Below are positions 16,653 through 25,979 of a stretch of DNA of 60,560 nt, piece by piece. The translations under genes were made by a program, and so were the position numbers. Source of the stretch: an uncultured beta proteobacterium (GTDB lineage Bacteria; Pseudomonadota; Gammaproteobacteria; Burkholderiales; Burkholderiaceae_C); NCBI GenBank assembly GCA_903897925.1, contig CAIUDG010000128.1:1-60560 (forward strand), written 5' to 3'. Under the pieces are notes generated by a model, which was not told the origin of the DNA, did no database searches, and saw only the letters and a program-made list of their open reading frames with translations. Positions within the stretch are counted from its first letter, which is position 1; the number at the start of each line of letters is the position of its first letter.

Positions 16653-17489
16653 TCAGTAACACAAGGTCGCAACTTCGCGCAGCTCTTCCGGCGTAGTGCT
16701 GGGATAGCCAAAATATTCCAGGTACGCGGGGATCTGTTCGAATAGCATGTCCGAGCCAATCTGGTAGCGGCAGCCGCGCGCCTTGGCGGCTTCCAGAAAG
16801 GCCGTCATTTCAGACTTCATCACCACCTCGCCAACGAAGGCACCGGGCGCAATGCGTTGCACATCCATCGGCATGGGGTCGCCTGCATTCATGCCCATGG
16901 GCGTTGCATTGACCACCACATCAAAGCCCGCGGGATCGTTGCTGCCGATGCACACCTGGAGCGCCGGATAGTGCTTTTGCAAGCGCTGGCCCAGACCGGT
17001 TTGCGCGGCATCGTTGGGGTCAAATAGCGAAATTGCAGCAATGCCGCTTGCTGCCAGCGACGCAGCAATGGCCGAGCCCACGCCACCACAACCCACCACG
17101 AGCACGCGCGCGCCCTGCAGCACGCAGCCCTTGCGCAAGACGCCCCGCACAAAACCTTCGCCATCAAACATGGCGCCCTGCAGCTTGCCGTCGGCACTGC
17201 GGCGCACCGCATTGCATGCGCCCGCAATGGCCGCCGTTGGCGAAACCTCGTCGAGCACGCCCATGGTTGCGATCTTGTGCGGCATGGTGATGAGTGCACC
17301 CCGGATATTCGAGAGCGTAAACAACGCCGTCAGGAAATCCGGGAACGCGTCCGGCCTGCAGCCCATGGGCACAACGACTGCATTGACGCCGCACTTTTTG
17401 AACCATGGGTTGTAAATCATGGGTGCTTTGAAGGCGTGCGTGGGAAAGCCAATGTGGGCGATGAGTTCGGTGTTTCCGTTGATGTTCAT
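16653..17489 (-). CDS. shikimate dehydrogenase-like oxidoreductase
   Basis: A 278-residue AroE-family protein. The N-terminal substrate domain contains the equivalents of the catalytic Lys (ALITMPHK) and Asn (GACNAVRR). A Rossmann domain follows with VLVVGCGGVGSA. Substrate-binding Thr/Ser residues are only partly conserved, so it may be a paralogue (quinate, shikimate or another hydroxy acid) rather than the biosynthetic AroE. ATG 17489 has a CGGAG upstream. It starts 22 bp after an MHS-type transporter on the same strand and across from an IclR regulator, which points to catabolism of an imported compound such as quinate or shikimate (inference). Confidence 0.8.
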   Translation of the reverse strand: MNINGNTELIAHIGFPTHAFKAPMIYNPWFKKCGVNAVVVPMGCRPDAFPDFLTALFTLSNIRGALITMPHKIATMGVLDEVSPTAAIAGACNAVRRSADGKLQGAMFDGEGFVRGVLRKGCVLQGARVLVVGCGGVGSAIAASLAASGIAAISLFDPNDAAQTGLGQRLQKHYPALQVCIGSNDPAGFDVVVNATPMGMNAGDPMPMDVQRIAPGAFVGEVVMKSEMTAFLEAAKARGCRYQIGSDMLFEQIPAYLEYFGYPSTTPEELREVATLCY

Positions 17490-17511
17490 GGCGTGCTTAC
17501 TCCGTAGCCAC

Positions 17512-18906
17512 TCAGACCGCTTTGGCCTCGCGCAAGGTGTACTGGCGGCGCTCGGCATACTGGGATTCCGGCAAGGGTGCTGCGTTCGGATTGCCCAAGT
17601 CATGCAATGCAATCCGTGAGTTTTCCCGGCTGGTCCACGCTGCAATGGCGGCAATCAAAGTAACCGCAAAGGCAATCGAGCCCACGGTCATCGGAATGTC
17701 TACCGATCCGGGCGGCGCCACAAAGGCAAACAGTGCGGGCAGCAATGCAGTAACCATGGTGCCCACGTTCTGTGCGATGGCCATTGCGGTGACACGGGTG
17801 CGGGCCGGAAATAGTTCGGGAAAGAAACTCGGAAACACAGCGTTGTAACCCTGGTACACCACGCCCCACATCAAAATCGACATGCCCACGGCCAAAGGCA
17901 CGTTCTTGACGCTGATGGCGTACAAATAGCCAAAGGACAGCAGACCTGAGCCCAGGGCGCCCACTATCACGGGCAGCCGGCGTCCAATGCGGTCCGACAA
18001 GTTGCCCACCATGGGAATAACGACTACGGCCACACAGTTGCCGATAACTGGAATCCACAGGTAAATGCTCTTGTCAATGCCAATACCGTAGCCGGCTTGT
18101 ACCGCATAGGCGGCGCCGAAGATGGTTGTGACCACCGGAATCACATTCATCAGGGCCATGCACGCCACGCGCAACATGTCGCGCCAGGATTCGCTGAATG
18201 CCTGCACGATAGGCATGCGGGGTACTTTGCCGTGGGCCTGCTCTTCCGCAAAAATTGGCGTTTCCTCGACTTCGCGGCGGATATAGAAACCCACAATGAT
18301 GACCAAAAAGCTCAACAAAAAGGGAATGCGCCATCCCCATGCGTTAAAGTCTTCGTTCGGCAGAAAGTGCGCCAGTGGCAAGAAAATGGCTGCTGCCAGA
18401 ATCTGACCTGCTTGCACCCCTTGCAGCGTAAAGCTTGCGTAGTAGCCGCGCCGGCCAAAAGGCGCATGCTCCAGAATCATGGAACTGGCGCCAGAGATTT
18501 CACCGGCCACCGCAAATCCCTGCATCAGGCGCAGCACCACCAGCAGCACCGGTGCCAGAAAGCCGACTTGGCTGTAGGTCGGCAAAAGGCCAACCGCCAG
18601 GGTGGAAAAGCCCATCAAGAACATGCACAAAATCAGCACCTGCTTGCGGCCATGGGTGTCACCCCAGTGGCCCAGAAAAATGGCGCCAATGGGGCGCGCA
18701 ACGTAGCCCACGCCGTACGTCGCCAGCGAAGCCACGATGGCGATCTTGGGATCGGTCGAGGGAAAGAATATTTGCGGAAAGATCAGCGACGCAGCGGTCG
18801 CGTAAATGAAGAAGTCGTAATACTCCAGCACCGAGCCGATCCAGCCACTGGCGGTGGCTTTCTTCGTCTGGCTGGCCTTGTGCGAAGCACTGTGTGAATC
18901 TGACAT
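17512..18906 (-). CDS. MFS transporter, metabolite:proton symporter type
   Basis: A 464-residue, 12-helix inner-membrane carrier of the MHS group, which takes up organic acids with protons. The N-terminal region has GSVLEYYDFFIYATAA, then the loop-2 signature GHWGDTHGRKQ and RLMQGFAVAGEI, both typical of this family. ATG 18906 has TGGAG 6 bases upstream. It is the first gene of a two-gene operon with the AroE-like enzyme and divergent from the IclR gene. The substrate is probably an aromatic or alicyclic acid, but this is inference from context. Confidence 0.9.
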   Translation of the reverse strand: MSDSHSASHKASQTKKATASGWIGSVLEYYDFFIYATAASLIFPQIFFPSTDPKIAIVASLATYGVGYVARPIGAIFLGHWGDTHGRKQVLILCMFLMGFSTLAVGLLPTYSQVGFLAPVLLVVLRLMQGFAVAGEISGASSMILEHAPFGRRGYYASFTLQGVQAGQILAAAIFLPLAHFLPNEDFNAWGWRIPFLLSFLVIIVGFYIRREVEETPIFAEEQAHGKVPRMPIVQAFSESWRDMLRVACMALMNVIPVVTTIFGAAYAVQAGYGIGIDKSIYLWIPVIGNCVAVVVIPMVGNLSDRIGRRLPVIVGALGSGLLSFGYLYAISVKNVPLAVGMSILMWGVVYQGYNAVFPSFFPELFPARTRVTAMAIAQNVGTMVTALLPALFAFVAPPGSVDIPMTVGSIAFAVTLIAAIAAWTSRENSRIALHDLGNPNAAPLPESQYAERRQYTLREAKAV

Positions 18907-19035
18907 GGTGTCTCCAATATGAAATGGCTTGATCGCGGATGCCCAGCCCCCCAAAGAGTTGCCTCCGACACCGGCTTCAAGTGCGCTGAATGTAGGTTGT
19001 GGGCTGGGTTTTTCCTATAGGCTTTCCGCATCCAA

Positions 19036-19058
19036 CGTACGATCATTGATCGCGTACG
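19036..19058. promoter_or_regulatory. palindromic operator between the MFS and IclR genes
   Basis: A nearly perfect 23-base palindrome (CGTACGATCA … TGATCGCGTACG) lies 38 bases before the iclR start and 130 bases before the transporter start. A TGATCGCAAC half-site follows at 19069. It suits an IclR-family regulator controlling both directions. Confidence 0.55.
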
Positions 19059-19096
19059 AATAGCCACTGATCGCAACTAGGGTTACTACCAAACTC

Positions 19097-19873
19097 ATGC
19101 CAGACAAATCCGCCAAGCCGATGGATCCCAAACTGCTGATTGAAGGGCTGGGCAAGGGGCTGCGGGTTATTGAGTCGTTTACCGATGCAAGACCGCGCCT
19201 GACATCGACCGAGATGGGTGCGCTGACCGGCCTGACCAGAACCGCTGCGCGGCGCTATCTATTGAGCCTGGTGCACTACGGCTATGCCGATACGGACGGG
19301 AAATACTATTGGCTATCCCCCAGTGTTCTGCGCCTGGGACAAAGCTATTTGGACTCGGCGCGCATCCCCAGGCTAGCGCAACCCTTTCTGCAGCGCATGT
19401 CCATGCAATGCGGTGAAACTGCCAACCTGAGCGTACTGGACGGACACGACGTGGTGTACCTGCTGCGCAGCAATGCCCCGCGTGTGGTCTCAATTGGCTA
19501 CCACACCGGCGCACGCATTCCGGCACATTGCGTTTCTGCCGGGCTTGCCATTCTGTCAACCTATGCGCCGGCTGAACTACAGACCTGGATTGACCAGCAT
19601 GATTTTGGGCGCTTCACACCCCAGACCATTACCGATCCAGGCACCTTCTTGGCATCCATCCAGTCGGTACGCCACCTGGGATACTCCATCGTGGATCAGT
19701 TCATCAACGTGGGACTGTCTGGCGTGGCAGTTCCGCTGCTGGACCGCAAAGGCCAATGCCTTGGCGCCGTCAGCATCACCTACCAGCGCGAGATTTATCC
19801 CGACGAAATCGCACGCAAAAAATTAATTCCCGCCTTGCAGGAAACGGTCGAGGTGTTGCGCAACATCATTTGA
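19097..19873 (+). CDS. IclR-family transcriptional regulator
   Basis: A 258-residue DNA-binding regulator. The N-terminal winged helix-turn-helix is about residues 15-75 (GKGLRVIESFTDARPRLT then TGLTRTAARRYLLSL). The C-terminal effector domain is about 85-255, with YHTGARIPAHCVSAG and a VAVPLLDRKGQCLGAVSIT strand, as in the PcaR/PobR branch. It is divergently transcribed from the MFS/AroE-like operon, with a 23-base palindrome between them. It probably responds to the compound imported by that operon, or an intermediate of it. Confidence 0.9.
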   Translation: MPDKSAKPMDPKLLIEGLGKGLRVIESFTDARPRLTSTEMGALTGLTRTAARRYLLSLVHYGYADTDGKYYWLSPSVLRLGQSYLDSARIPRLAQPFLQRMSMQCGETANLSVLDGHDVVYLLRSNAPRVVSIGYHTGARIPAHCVSAGLAILSTYAPAELQTWIDQHDFGRFTPQTITDPGTFLASIQSVRHLGYSIVDQFINVGLSGVAVPLLDRKGQCLGAVSITYQREIYPDEIARKKLIPALQETVEVLRNII

Positions 19874-20020
19874 AGAGGATGGCTTGGGTCGGAACCCACG
19901 GGCGCGCGCCTCATAATCGGTGCATTCAAGACATCGTACTGCTCAAGCTACGCGTCACAATCAATAACAACCGGCCACCCGCGTTGCCGTTCTTTCCCTA
20001 GCCAACGCCCTCCCTCCTCC

Positions 20021-20145
20021 ATGCCTTCGTCCAAGTTCACCTGCGATCCGCCGCCTGATGCGCCGAGCCACGTCGTCAATGAAGAGCACATCGAATACGG
20101 CATCATTGGCAAGCTTCTGAACCTGAAACACGAATACCGCAACGA
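20021..20145 (+). pseudogene. remnant of a type I restriction HsdR-like subunit
   Basis: From ATG 20021 the frame reads NEEHIEYGIIGKLLNLKHEYRND, which I recognise as the segment preceding the conserved core of one HsdR subgroup. After about 20145 the similarity ends and the frame becomes low-complexity (…VPVPVP). No helicase or nuclease domain remains. It sits just before rhuM, a gene often embedded in type I restriction loci, so it is plausibly what is left of such a locus. The assignment rests on memory of the family only. Confidence 0.45.
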
Positions 20146-20259
20146 CAAGGGGGTGTTCCGGCGCATTCCGGGAAACTTCAACACCAGGTTCCCATTTCAC
20201 CTACCAGATATTTTTGCGGCAACGCCTGTCATGGCGGCCCCCGTACCTGTCCCAGTACC

Positions 20260-21261
20260 ATGATCGACCTGATTCTCTACACCACCGAAGACGGCCGAAG
20301 CCAGATCAAGCTGCGGGCGCAGGAACAGACCGTCTGGCTGACACAGTTGGAGATGGCGGAACTCTTTGATGCCACGAAGCAAAACATCTCCCTGCACCTG
20401 AAGAATGTCTTCGAGGATGGGGAGCTGGACGCGGATTCAGTTGTCAAGGAATCCTTGACAACTGCAGCCGACGGCAAACGCTACCAGACACTGCTCTACA
20501 ACCTCGACGCCATCCTCACCGTGGGCTACCGCGTGCGCTCGCCGCGCGGGGTACAGTTCCGCCGCTGGGCATCGACAGTACTGAAGGAGTACCTGGTCAA
20601 GGGCTTCGTGATGGACGACGAGCGGATGAAGAACCCGGACGGGCGCCCGGATTACTTCGACGAGATGCTGGCCCGCATTCGGGACATTCGAGCCTCCGAG
20701 AAGCGCTTTTACCAAAAGGTGCGCGAGCTCTTTGCGCTGTCCAGTGACTACGACAAGTCGGACACGGCCACGCAGATGTTCTTTGCCACCGTGCAGAACC
20801 TGTTGATCTTTGCCGTGACGCAGAAAACCGCTGCCGAGCTCATCACCGCCCGCGCCAATCCGTCCGATCCCCATTTCGGCCTGCTGGCATGGAAGGGCGA
20901 CAAGGTGCGCAAGACAGACATCGTGGTGGCCAAGAACTACCTGACCGAGGACGAGATTGACACCTTGAACCGCCTGGTGGTCATCTTCCTGGAAACTGCC
21001 GAACTGCGGGCCAAGGGAAAACAAGAGACGCGCATGGCGTTCTGGAAGCAGAACGTGGATCAGATCATCACATCCAACGGCTTCCCGCTACTCACCCATG
21101 CCGGCACCATCAGTCACGAGCAGATGGAAGCGCGCACGGGGAAGCTTTACCTCCAGTTCAACCAGGACCGCAAACGGGCTGAAGCCATCGCGGCCGATCA
21201 GCAGGACGCGGCCGACCTCCAGGCGCTGGAAACCAAGATCAAACGACGCCCAAAAAAATAA
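20260..21261 (+). CDS. rhuM: RhuM family protein
   Basis: A 333-residue cytoplasmic protein of the virulence RhuM family (named from Salmonella SPI-3). The N-terminus has the characteristic WLTQLEMAELFDATKQNISLHLKN helix-turn-helix-like segment (about residues 26-48), then YNLDAILTVGYRVRSPRG and FRRWASTVLKEYLVKGF. A Fic/DOC-like C-terminal region carries no intact catalytic motif that I can see. The biochemical role is unsettled. RhuM genes occur often in restriction and defence islands, as here between an hsdR remnant and Wadjet. No clear ribosome site precedes ATG 20260. Confidence 0.9.
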   Translation: MIDLILYTTEDGRSQIKLRAQEQTVWLTQLEMAELFDATKQNISLHLKNVFEDGELDADSVVKESLTTAADGKRYQTLLYNLDAILTVGYRVRSPRGVQFRRWASTVLKEYLVKGFVMDDERMKNPDGRPDYFDEMLARIRDIRASEKRFYQKVRELFALSSDYDKSDTATQMFFATVQNLLIFAVTQKTAAELITARANPSDPHFGLLAWKGDKVRKTDIVVAKNYLTEDEIDTLNRLVVIFLETAELRAKGKQETRMAFWKQNVDQIITSNGFPLLTHAGTISHEQMEARTGKLYLQFNQDRKRAEAIAADQQDAADLQALETKIKRRPKK

Positions 21262-21428
21262 CCGAACCCAATCAAAACAAAAGCAACTGGGCAAGGACTA
21301 GCCCGATATGGGAGATGACACCCGCAAGCTAGTGACATGAACAGCGAAAAGAACACGCGGCGGGTATTAGTGTTTATTCAGGGGCGCATTCCTGCCAGCT
21401 CCTGATTTCAACCGATCTAGATGTGAAT

Positions 21429-22607
21429 TTAGACACCGGCACTGCGGTGCCAAGCTTCAATAGCTTGTGTGACGGCAGTATGGGAGATGAACTCCTGCTC
21501 CAGACGCCCCTTTTCAAGGCTGCGCAAATAGTTGTACAAGTCCGCTTCGTCGGACAGCAGATTTGGTGGCGTCTCGTTTGGCGCGTGGACAGGCTCGCAG
21601 ACCGCGAATTGGCGGTGCGCATCAAAAACACTGCAATGCATTAACAGGGCTTGCACTTTGGGGAGGTATGCCCGTGCAGAAGACAGCATGGCCAAGCCCC
21701 AGGTGTCCAGATCGCCCCAGTAGGCAACCTTGCGTTCTTGCAGCCACGGGGCGCTCAGCCATGCCAAATTCAGGCCGCAGCCCAGGACGGCGATAGTGTC
21801 GGGCGCCGGCATGGGCAACTGGTGCAGGCAGCGCTCGTTTTCCACCAGCAAGATGCGCTGGGCGGGCAGAGCGGTGGCATGCAGCTCGGCCGTGGTGACG
21901 CGCTGGCGGCGAAACGGTAACAGCCCCTCGGCCAGTGGCGCCACCAACACCCAGTGCTCGCCCTCGGGGCTGGCGTCCAAGAAGGCGGTCAGGCCTTGGC
22001 GGCCGGCCTCGCCCTCGAAACGTGCGTCCAGCAGGGCAGTGAGTAGCGCCGCGTGGCGCTCGAAGAATTTGCTGTCATTACCGGCCAGCGCTAGCGCGCG
22101 CAGGGGCCGGCCCTGGGCAGAGCCCGGCTCCAATTGCAGGGCCATGCGGGTGGCGGTCACGACCTGCGCAACATCTAGATGCCGCCACAGCGCCAGCCTG
22201 CGCAGCAGCAGAGCGTGGAAACGCGCGTCCACCTGGGGCAGTACGCTGGTCAGTGCGCGGTAGTCCGCGCTGGCCTGTGCGCCGCCATCACCATAGTGTT
22301 CAAAGGCCAATGCGCAGTCCGAGGGACGCAACACCCAGTGGGTGGGAACATCGAGGGCTGTCGCGCCACCACGGTACTGGCGCGCCGTCCACTCCACTTG
22401 GCCGGGACCGTGCGCGGCAATGGCGCGCCACTGCTGCAAGTGCTGGCGCAAGGCGGCGCTGTCGTCACGAAAGCTGGCGGCACCGGGCTCGCCAATGGAC
22501 AGGTGTAGCGGCCAAGCCTCCCGGTCCCGCAGTAGGTGCTGTTCGCGCCAGTCGCTGCGCTGCCACTGGCGCACGAGCTGGGTAGCTAGTTGGTTAGGGG
22601 ACTTCAT
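21429..22607 (-). CDS. jetD: Wadjet nuclease subunit JetD (DUF3322/DUF2220, Toprim)
   Basis: A 392-residue protein with the two-part JetD layout. The N-terminal DUF3322 region (about 1-190) includes FFERHAALLTALLDARFEG just after it. The C-terminal DUF2220 Toprim-like nuclease domain shows the acidic ILLVENERCLHQL and the metal-binding YWGDLDTWGLAML. In known Wadjet systems JetD cleaves small circular DNA after the JetABC motor extrudes it. It is the last gene of jetABCD, separated from jetC by 42 bp that contain a repeat element. The gene is full length and the acidic residues are present, so the system looks functional. Confidence 0.9.
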   Translation of the reverse strand: MKSPNQLATQLVRQWQRSDWREQHLLRDREAWPLHLSIGEPGAASFRDDSAALRQHLQQWRAIAAHGPGQVEWTARQYRGGATALDVPTHWVLRPSDCALAFEHYGDGGAQASADYRALTSVLPQVDARFHALLLRRLALWRHLDVAQVVTATRMALQLEPGSAQGRPLRALALAGNDSKFFERHAALLTALLDARFEGEAGRQGLTAFLDASPEGEHWVLVAPLAEGLLPFRRQRVTTAELHATALPAQRILLVENERCLHQLPMPAPDTIAVLGCGLNLAWLSAPWLQERKVAYWGDLDTWGLAMLSSARAYLPKVQALLMHCSVFDAHRQFAVCEPVHAPNETPPNLLSDEADLYNYLRSLEKGRLEQEFISHTAVTQAIEAWHRSAGV

Positions 22608-22611
22608 TTGC

Positions 22612-22666
22612 TCTCAAATACATAGCTGCTTGCGCAGTAATTACGAGGGCTAACGACCATTTTGAT
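22612..22666. repeat. Comamonadaceae-type intergenic repeat between jetC and jetD
   Basis: The string CTCAAATACATAGCTGCTTG, then a GCGC-containing stretch and GGGCTAACGACCATTTTGAT, resembles a short dispersed element I recall from Comamonadaceae genomes. It overlaps the jetC stop and final codons. The 11-mer ACCATTTTGAT recurs at 26808-26818 in the jetA-jetB gap, which may be a second, decayed copy. Confidence 0.45.
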
Positions 22667-25600
22667 GCATGGCCTGGCGTTGCAGCGCTCGCGCGTCGAG
22701 TTCCTGCCAGCTCAGCGATGCAAGCGTGGCCTGGCGCCCCAGCCGGTGCACCAGCACAGCACTGCGGGTGTGGTTGCGCAACAGGCGCAGCTCCTTGTTG
22801 GGGGTGACGAAGAGGGCATGCAGCCCAAATTCGCGGAGCGCCTGGATGATGCGCGCGGCCACCGCCTGCGAGCTTTTGGAAAAGGCCTCGTCGAGCACGA
22901 TGCTGGCAAACAGCGGCTGGCTGCGCCCCTGAGGGCACAGCGCGTAGCTCAATGAGGCGGTGAGCACGTAGCTGGCGATGATTTCCTTCTCGCCGCCGCT
23001 TCCGCCCTGCGAGCCGGTGCGCCGCTCCAGCACCTGGCCGGTGGAGCGATCCAGTACGTGCACGGCGAATTGCAAGCGGTAGCGCGCATCCATCAGTGCC
23101 TGGGCGGCCCTGGTGCGGCGGTTTGTGGCGTGTTCACGCAGCAAGGTCACCATGGTTTGCAGCGCGTGGTAGTGGCTTTGGCCGCCGTCGTCACGCAGGC
23201 GTTCGCTGCGCAATTGCGCCATGGTTTTGGTCAGCTCTTGCAGCACGGGGTGGATCACGGGCTGTGGGGCCAGCTGTAGGTAGTGGCCTGACTGAAAGTC
23301 CACGCGGGCCAGCGTGTCGTTGAGCCTGTCGAGCCGCTCGGTGATTTCAGACACTTGGGCTTCAATGCCCGAGAGCAGCGTGCTCACCCCCTGGTCGGAC
23401 GCGGCGTTGAGGTAGTCCTGAAAACGCGCGCGCTTGGCCGGCAGGTCTTCCTCTTGCAGCAGACGCAGGCGCTCCAGGTAGGCGCTCAGGGCGGCAACTT
23501 CCTCCAGCTCGTCGGTCAATGCCCCTCGGTCTTCTCTTTTGGCCCGAGCCATCTGGCGGATGATGTCCTTGTGCAGCTCAGCGAGTTGATTTTCCTGGGT
23601 GCTGCGTTGTTGCTGCGCCTGCGCTTGCGCCCTGCGTTCCTGTGCCTCTAGCGTGTCGCAGGTCAGGGCTTCGGACAGCAGTGCATGGATGGCGTCGTCG
23701 TCCCAGGATGCTGTGTCATCGCCAGGGGCAGATTGCCGCGCCGCGTAGTCGCCCTGCCTGGCGTGGGCGCTGGCATGGCGCTCTTGCGTCGCGGCCTGTG
23801 CGTTTTGCAGCGTCAGCAAGTCCCCAGCCAGGGCATTGCGGTGCTGGTAGGCACCCTCCCAGCGCGCCTTGGCCTGGGCGGTGTCGGAGTGTGGGTCGAG
23901 GAATGCATCCAGGCGCTCTTGCAGACGCTCCAGTTTCGCCTTCACGCTGCCCACGTCCAGATCGCCCCATTGCAACGCTTGCAGTTGCTGCCATGACAGA
24001 GCCAATTGGGTCGCTTGCCCTTGTACTGCCTGCGCAGCCAGCTTCTCTTTTTGCAGCAAATCCCATTCCCCAGCCAACTCGCCGATCCGCGCTTCCAGGT
24101 GCGCCAAGCGGTCGTGGTTGTCAAAGCCGGTCATCCAGTCCTGGTCGATGCGCTTCTGGTCCTGCTTGTCGAAATGCTGGGCTTTGCCGGACATCAGGCC
24201 CTGTTGCGTCATGGCGTGCGACGTGGTGCGCAGGGCCTGGGCGCTGTCCACGCAGTGCAGGTCCAGTTCGGCCAGCAACTGGCGCAGTGCGCCAGCGTGG
24301 GCATAGTCTTTCAGGTTGAGCTTGGCGGCAAAGCCATCGCCCATAAATTGCGCGGGCTTGGCGGGTTCGCGCACTTCCAGCAGGCGCACATGCAGATGGT
24401 TGTGGCGCTGGTTGACCCAGCTAAGCGCATCCTCCATGGCCTGCGGCGGCACCAGAATGCGCAGGCGGTGGCTGCCCAGGGCCCGTTCGATGGCGCCGCG
24501 CCAGGCGTGCTGCTTTTTTTGCACCTCCACCAATTCGGCAACGAAGGGCAACGCATCGGGCAGTAGTTGCAACTGCGCTGCCAGCGCGGCGCGAAATTGC
24601 GTGTACGCGGTCGGCAGGTTGGAGCCGGGGCGTGCGCGCACGGCCGCCAGCTCGGCCCGAAGCTGCGCCAGTTCGGTATGCGCGTTGCGCTCGCGGGTCA
24701 CGGCGGCTTCCGTGGCCTCTTGCAATTCCGGTTGTTGCGCCTCCAGCGCTTGCAGTTGGGAGACGGCCTGTTGCTGGTGCTGGGCCAGCAGCTCGGCACT
24801 GAGGGGCTCCGTGCCGAGCTGCGTTGTAATGAGGCCCAGGTGTTGTGCCAATGCCCGGTACTGTTTGGCATTGCTTTGCGCGTGGGTCAGCGCTTTCTGC
24901 TGCGCTTCGATGAGTTGCTCCAGTGACTTGACATCGACGCCGCCAGCGCTCAGATACGTCGTCAGCAGCGCATGCTCGTACTCGCGCGCCTGGTCCAGCG
25001 CCGCGCTGTCCGTTTTGATCTGGCGCTGCTGCACATCCAGCCTGACCTGCAACTCCGCGACGCGCTCGCTCCACAACCGCACGCCCTGCGCCGCGAACCA
25101 GCGCGGCAGCGCGGCCTGCAACAGGCGCAGGTTTTTCAGCCGCTCGCTGTGCTGCGCCTCACGCTGCGCCATATCGCGCAGCGGCAGCAGGGCCAGGTAC
25201 TGGCGGTTGGCCAACTCCAGTTCGGCATGGATGGCGGCCAGCTCGTCAAAGCCCTTGGCCACGTCGAGCGCGGCGTCGAAGGCGCTGTGGTCGTCCAGCA
25301 CCAGCTCGCGGAAGATGTCGTCGATGCTGTTGAGCTGCTTGAGACCCGCCGCGCGGTTGAGCAGGGTGAAGGCGTTGGGGCCGACCTCGAAGCAGCTTTG
25401 CAGCCGCGCCAGGTAGGCGGACTTGCTGGGGAAGATGCGCAGACTGTCAGTGGATTTCTCCAGCTTGCCCAGTGCACGGGCGCCGCCGCTGTGATGTTCT
25501 TCCAGCCACAGGTCCAGGCTATGCCCCGGCCCCTGCGCAAAGCACCAGCGCTTGTTCAGGTCGCTGGCACTAGAGCTGCTGCCGTCAAACCAGAAAATGG

Positions 25601-25979
25601 CGCCGATCAGCAGGCTGTCTTGCCCGTCGTCGCCCCGCACCAGCTTGGCGGCAATGCCGCTGACGCAGCGGCCGGAGCGCGCCAAGTGGCCGTTGCTGTC
25701 GGTGCTGTCCAGCGCACCCTGGCCGGGGCCGCTGGCGCCGCGCACGTAGGAGACAAGGTCGCGGTCGCTTTCATGACCGCCGGTGGAGGCCAGGTTGTAG
25801 CGCGGGTTGGCGCACACCAGGGTCATGAGTGCGTCGATCAGCGTGGTTTTGCCGCTGCCCGTGGGGCCGATGATGGCGGTGTTGGCCGCATCGATGTGGG
25901 CCTGGTGGCGGCCGGCGAAGGCGCCCCAGTTGTACAGGTGCAGTTCCTGCAGGCGGTAGCCGGAGCGGATGTCACTCAT
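22650..25979 (-). CDS. jetC: Wadjet SMC-like ATPase JetC
   Basis: A 1109-residue SMC/MukB-like motor. Walker A is GPTGSGKTT at residues 38-46. Long coiled-coil arms occupy about 250-930, rich in Gln/Ala/Leu heptads. The ABC signature GGSGGEKE is at about 992 and Walker B IVLDEAF at about 1027-1033 (Asp1030, Glu1031). With JetA (kleisin-like) and JetB it would form a loop-extruding complex that recognises small plasmids. The start overlaps the jetB stop by 4 bp (ATGA), a sign of coupled translation. The C-terminus ends within a dispersed repeat element. Confidence 0.93.
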   Translation of the reverse strand: MSDIRSGYRLQELHLYNWGAFAGRHQAHIDAANTAIIGPTGSGKTTLIDALMTLVCANPRYNLASTGGHESDRDLVSYVRGASGPGQGALDSTDSNGHLARSGRCVSGIAAKLVRGDDGQDSLLIGAIFWFDGSSSSASDLNKRWCFAQGPGHSLDLWLEEHHSGGARALGKLEKSTDSLRIFPSKSAYLARLQSCFEVGPNAFTLLNRAAGLKQLNSIDDIFRELVLDDHSAFDAALDVAKGFDELAAIHAELELANRQYLALLPLRDMAQREAQHSERLKNLRLLQAALPRWFAAQGVRLWSERVAELQVRLDVQQRQIKTDSAALDQAREYEHALLTTYLSAGGVDVKSLEQLIEAQQKALTHAQSNAKQYRALAQHLGLITTQLGTEPLSAELLAQHQQQAVSQLQALEAQQPELQEATEAAVTRERNAHTELAQLRAELAAVRARPGSNLPTAYTQFRAALAAQLQLLPDALPFVAELVEVQKKQHAWRGAIERALGSHRLRILVPPQAMEDALSWVNQRHNHLHVRLLEVREPAKPAQFMGDGFAAKLNLKDYAHAGALRQLLAELDLHCVDSAQALRTTSHAMTQQGLMSGKAQHFDKQDQKRIDQDWMTGFDNHDRLAHLEARIGELAGEWDLLQKEKLAAQAVQGQATQLALSWQQLQALQWGDLDVGSVKAKLERLQERLDAFLDPHSDTAQAKARWEGAYQHRNALAGDLLTLQNAQAATQERHASAHARQGDYAARQSAPGDDTASWDDDAIHALLSEALTCDTLEAQERRAQAQAQQQRSTQENQLAELHKDIIRQMARAKREDRGALTDELEEVAALSAYLERLRLLQEEDLPAKRARFQDYLNAASDQGVSTLLSGIEAQVSEITERLDRLNDTLARVDFQSGHYLQLAPQPVIHPVLQELTKTMAQLRSERLRDDGGQSHYHALQTMVTLLREHATNRRTRAAQALMDARYRLQFAVHVLDRSTGQVLERRTGSQGGSGGEKEIIASYVLTASLSYALCPQGRSQPLFASIVLDEAFSKSSQAVAARIIQALREFGLHALFVTPNKELRLLRNHTRSAVLVHRLGRQATLASLSWQELDARALQRQAMHQNGR

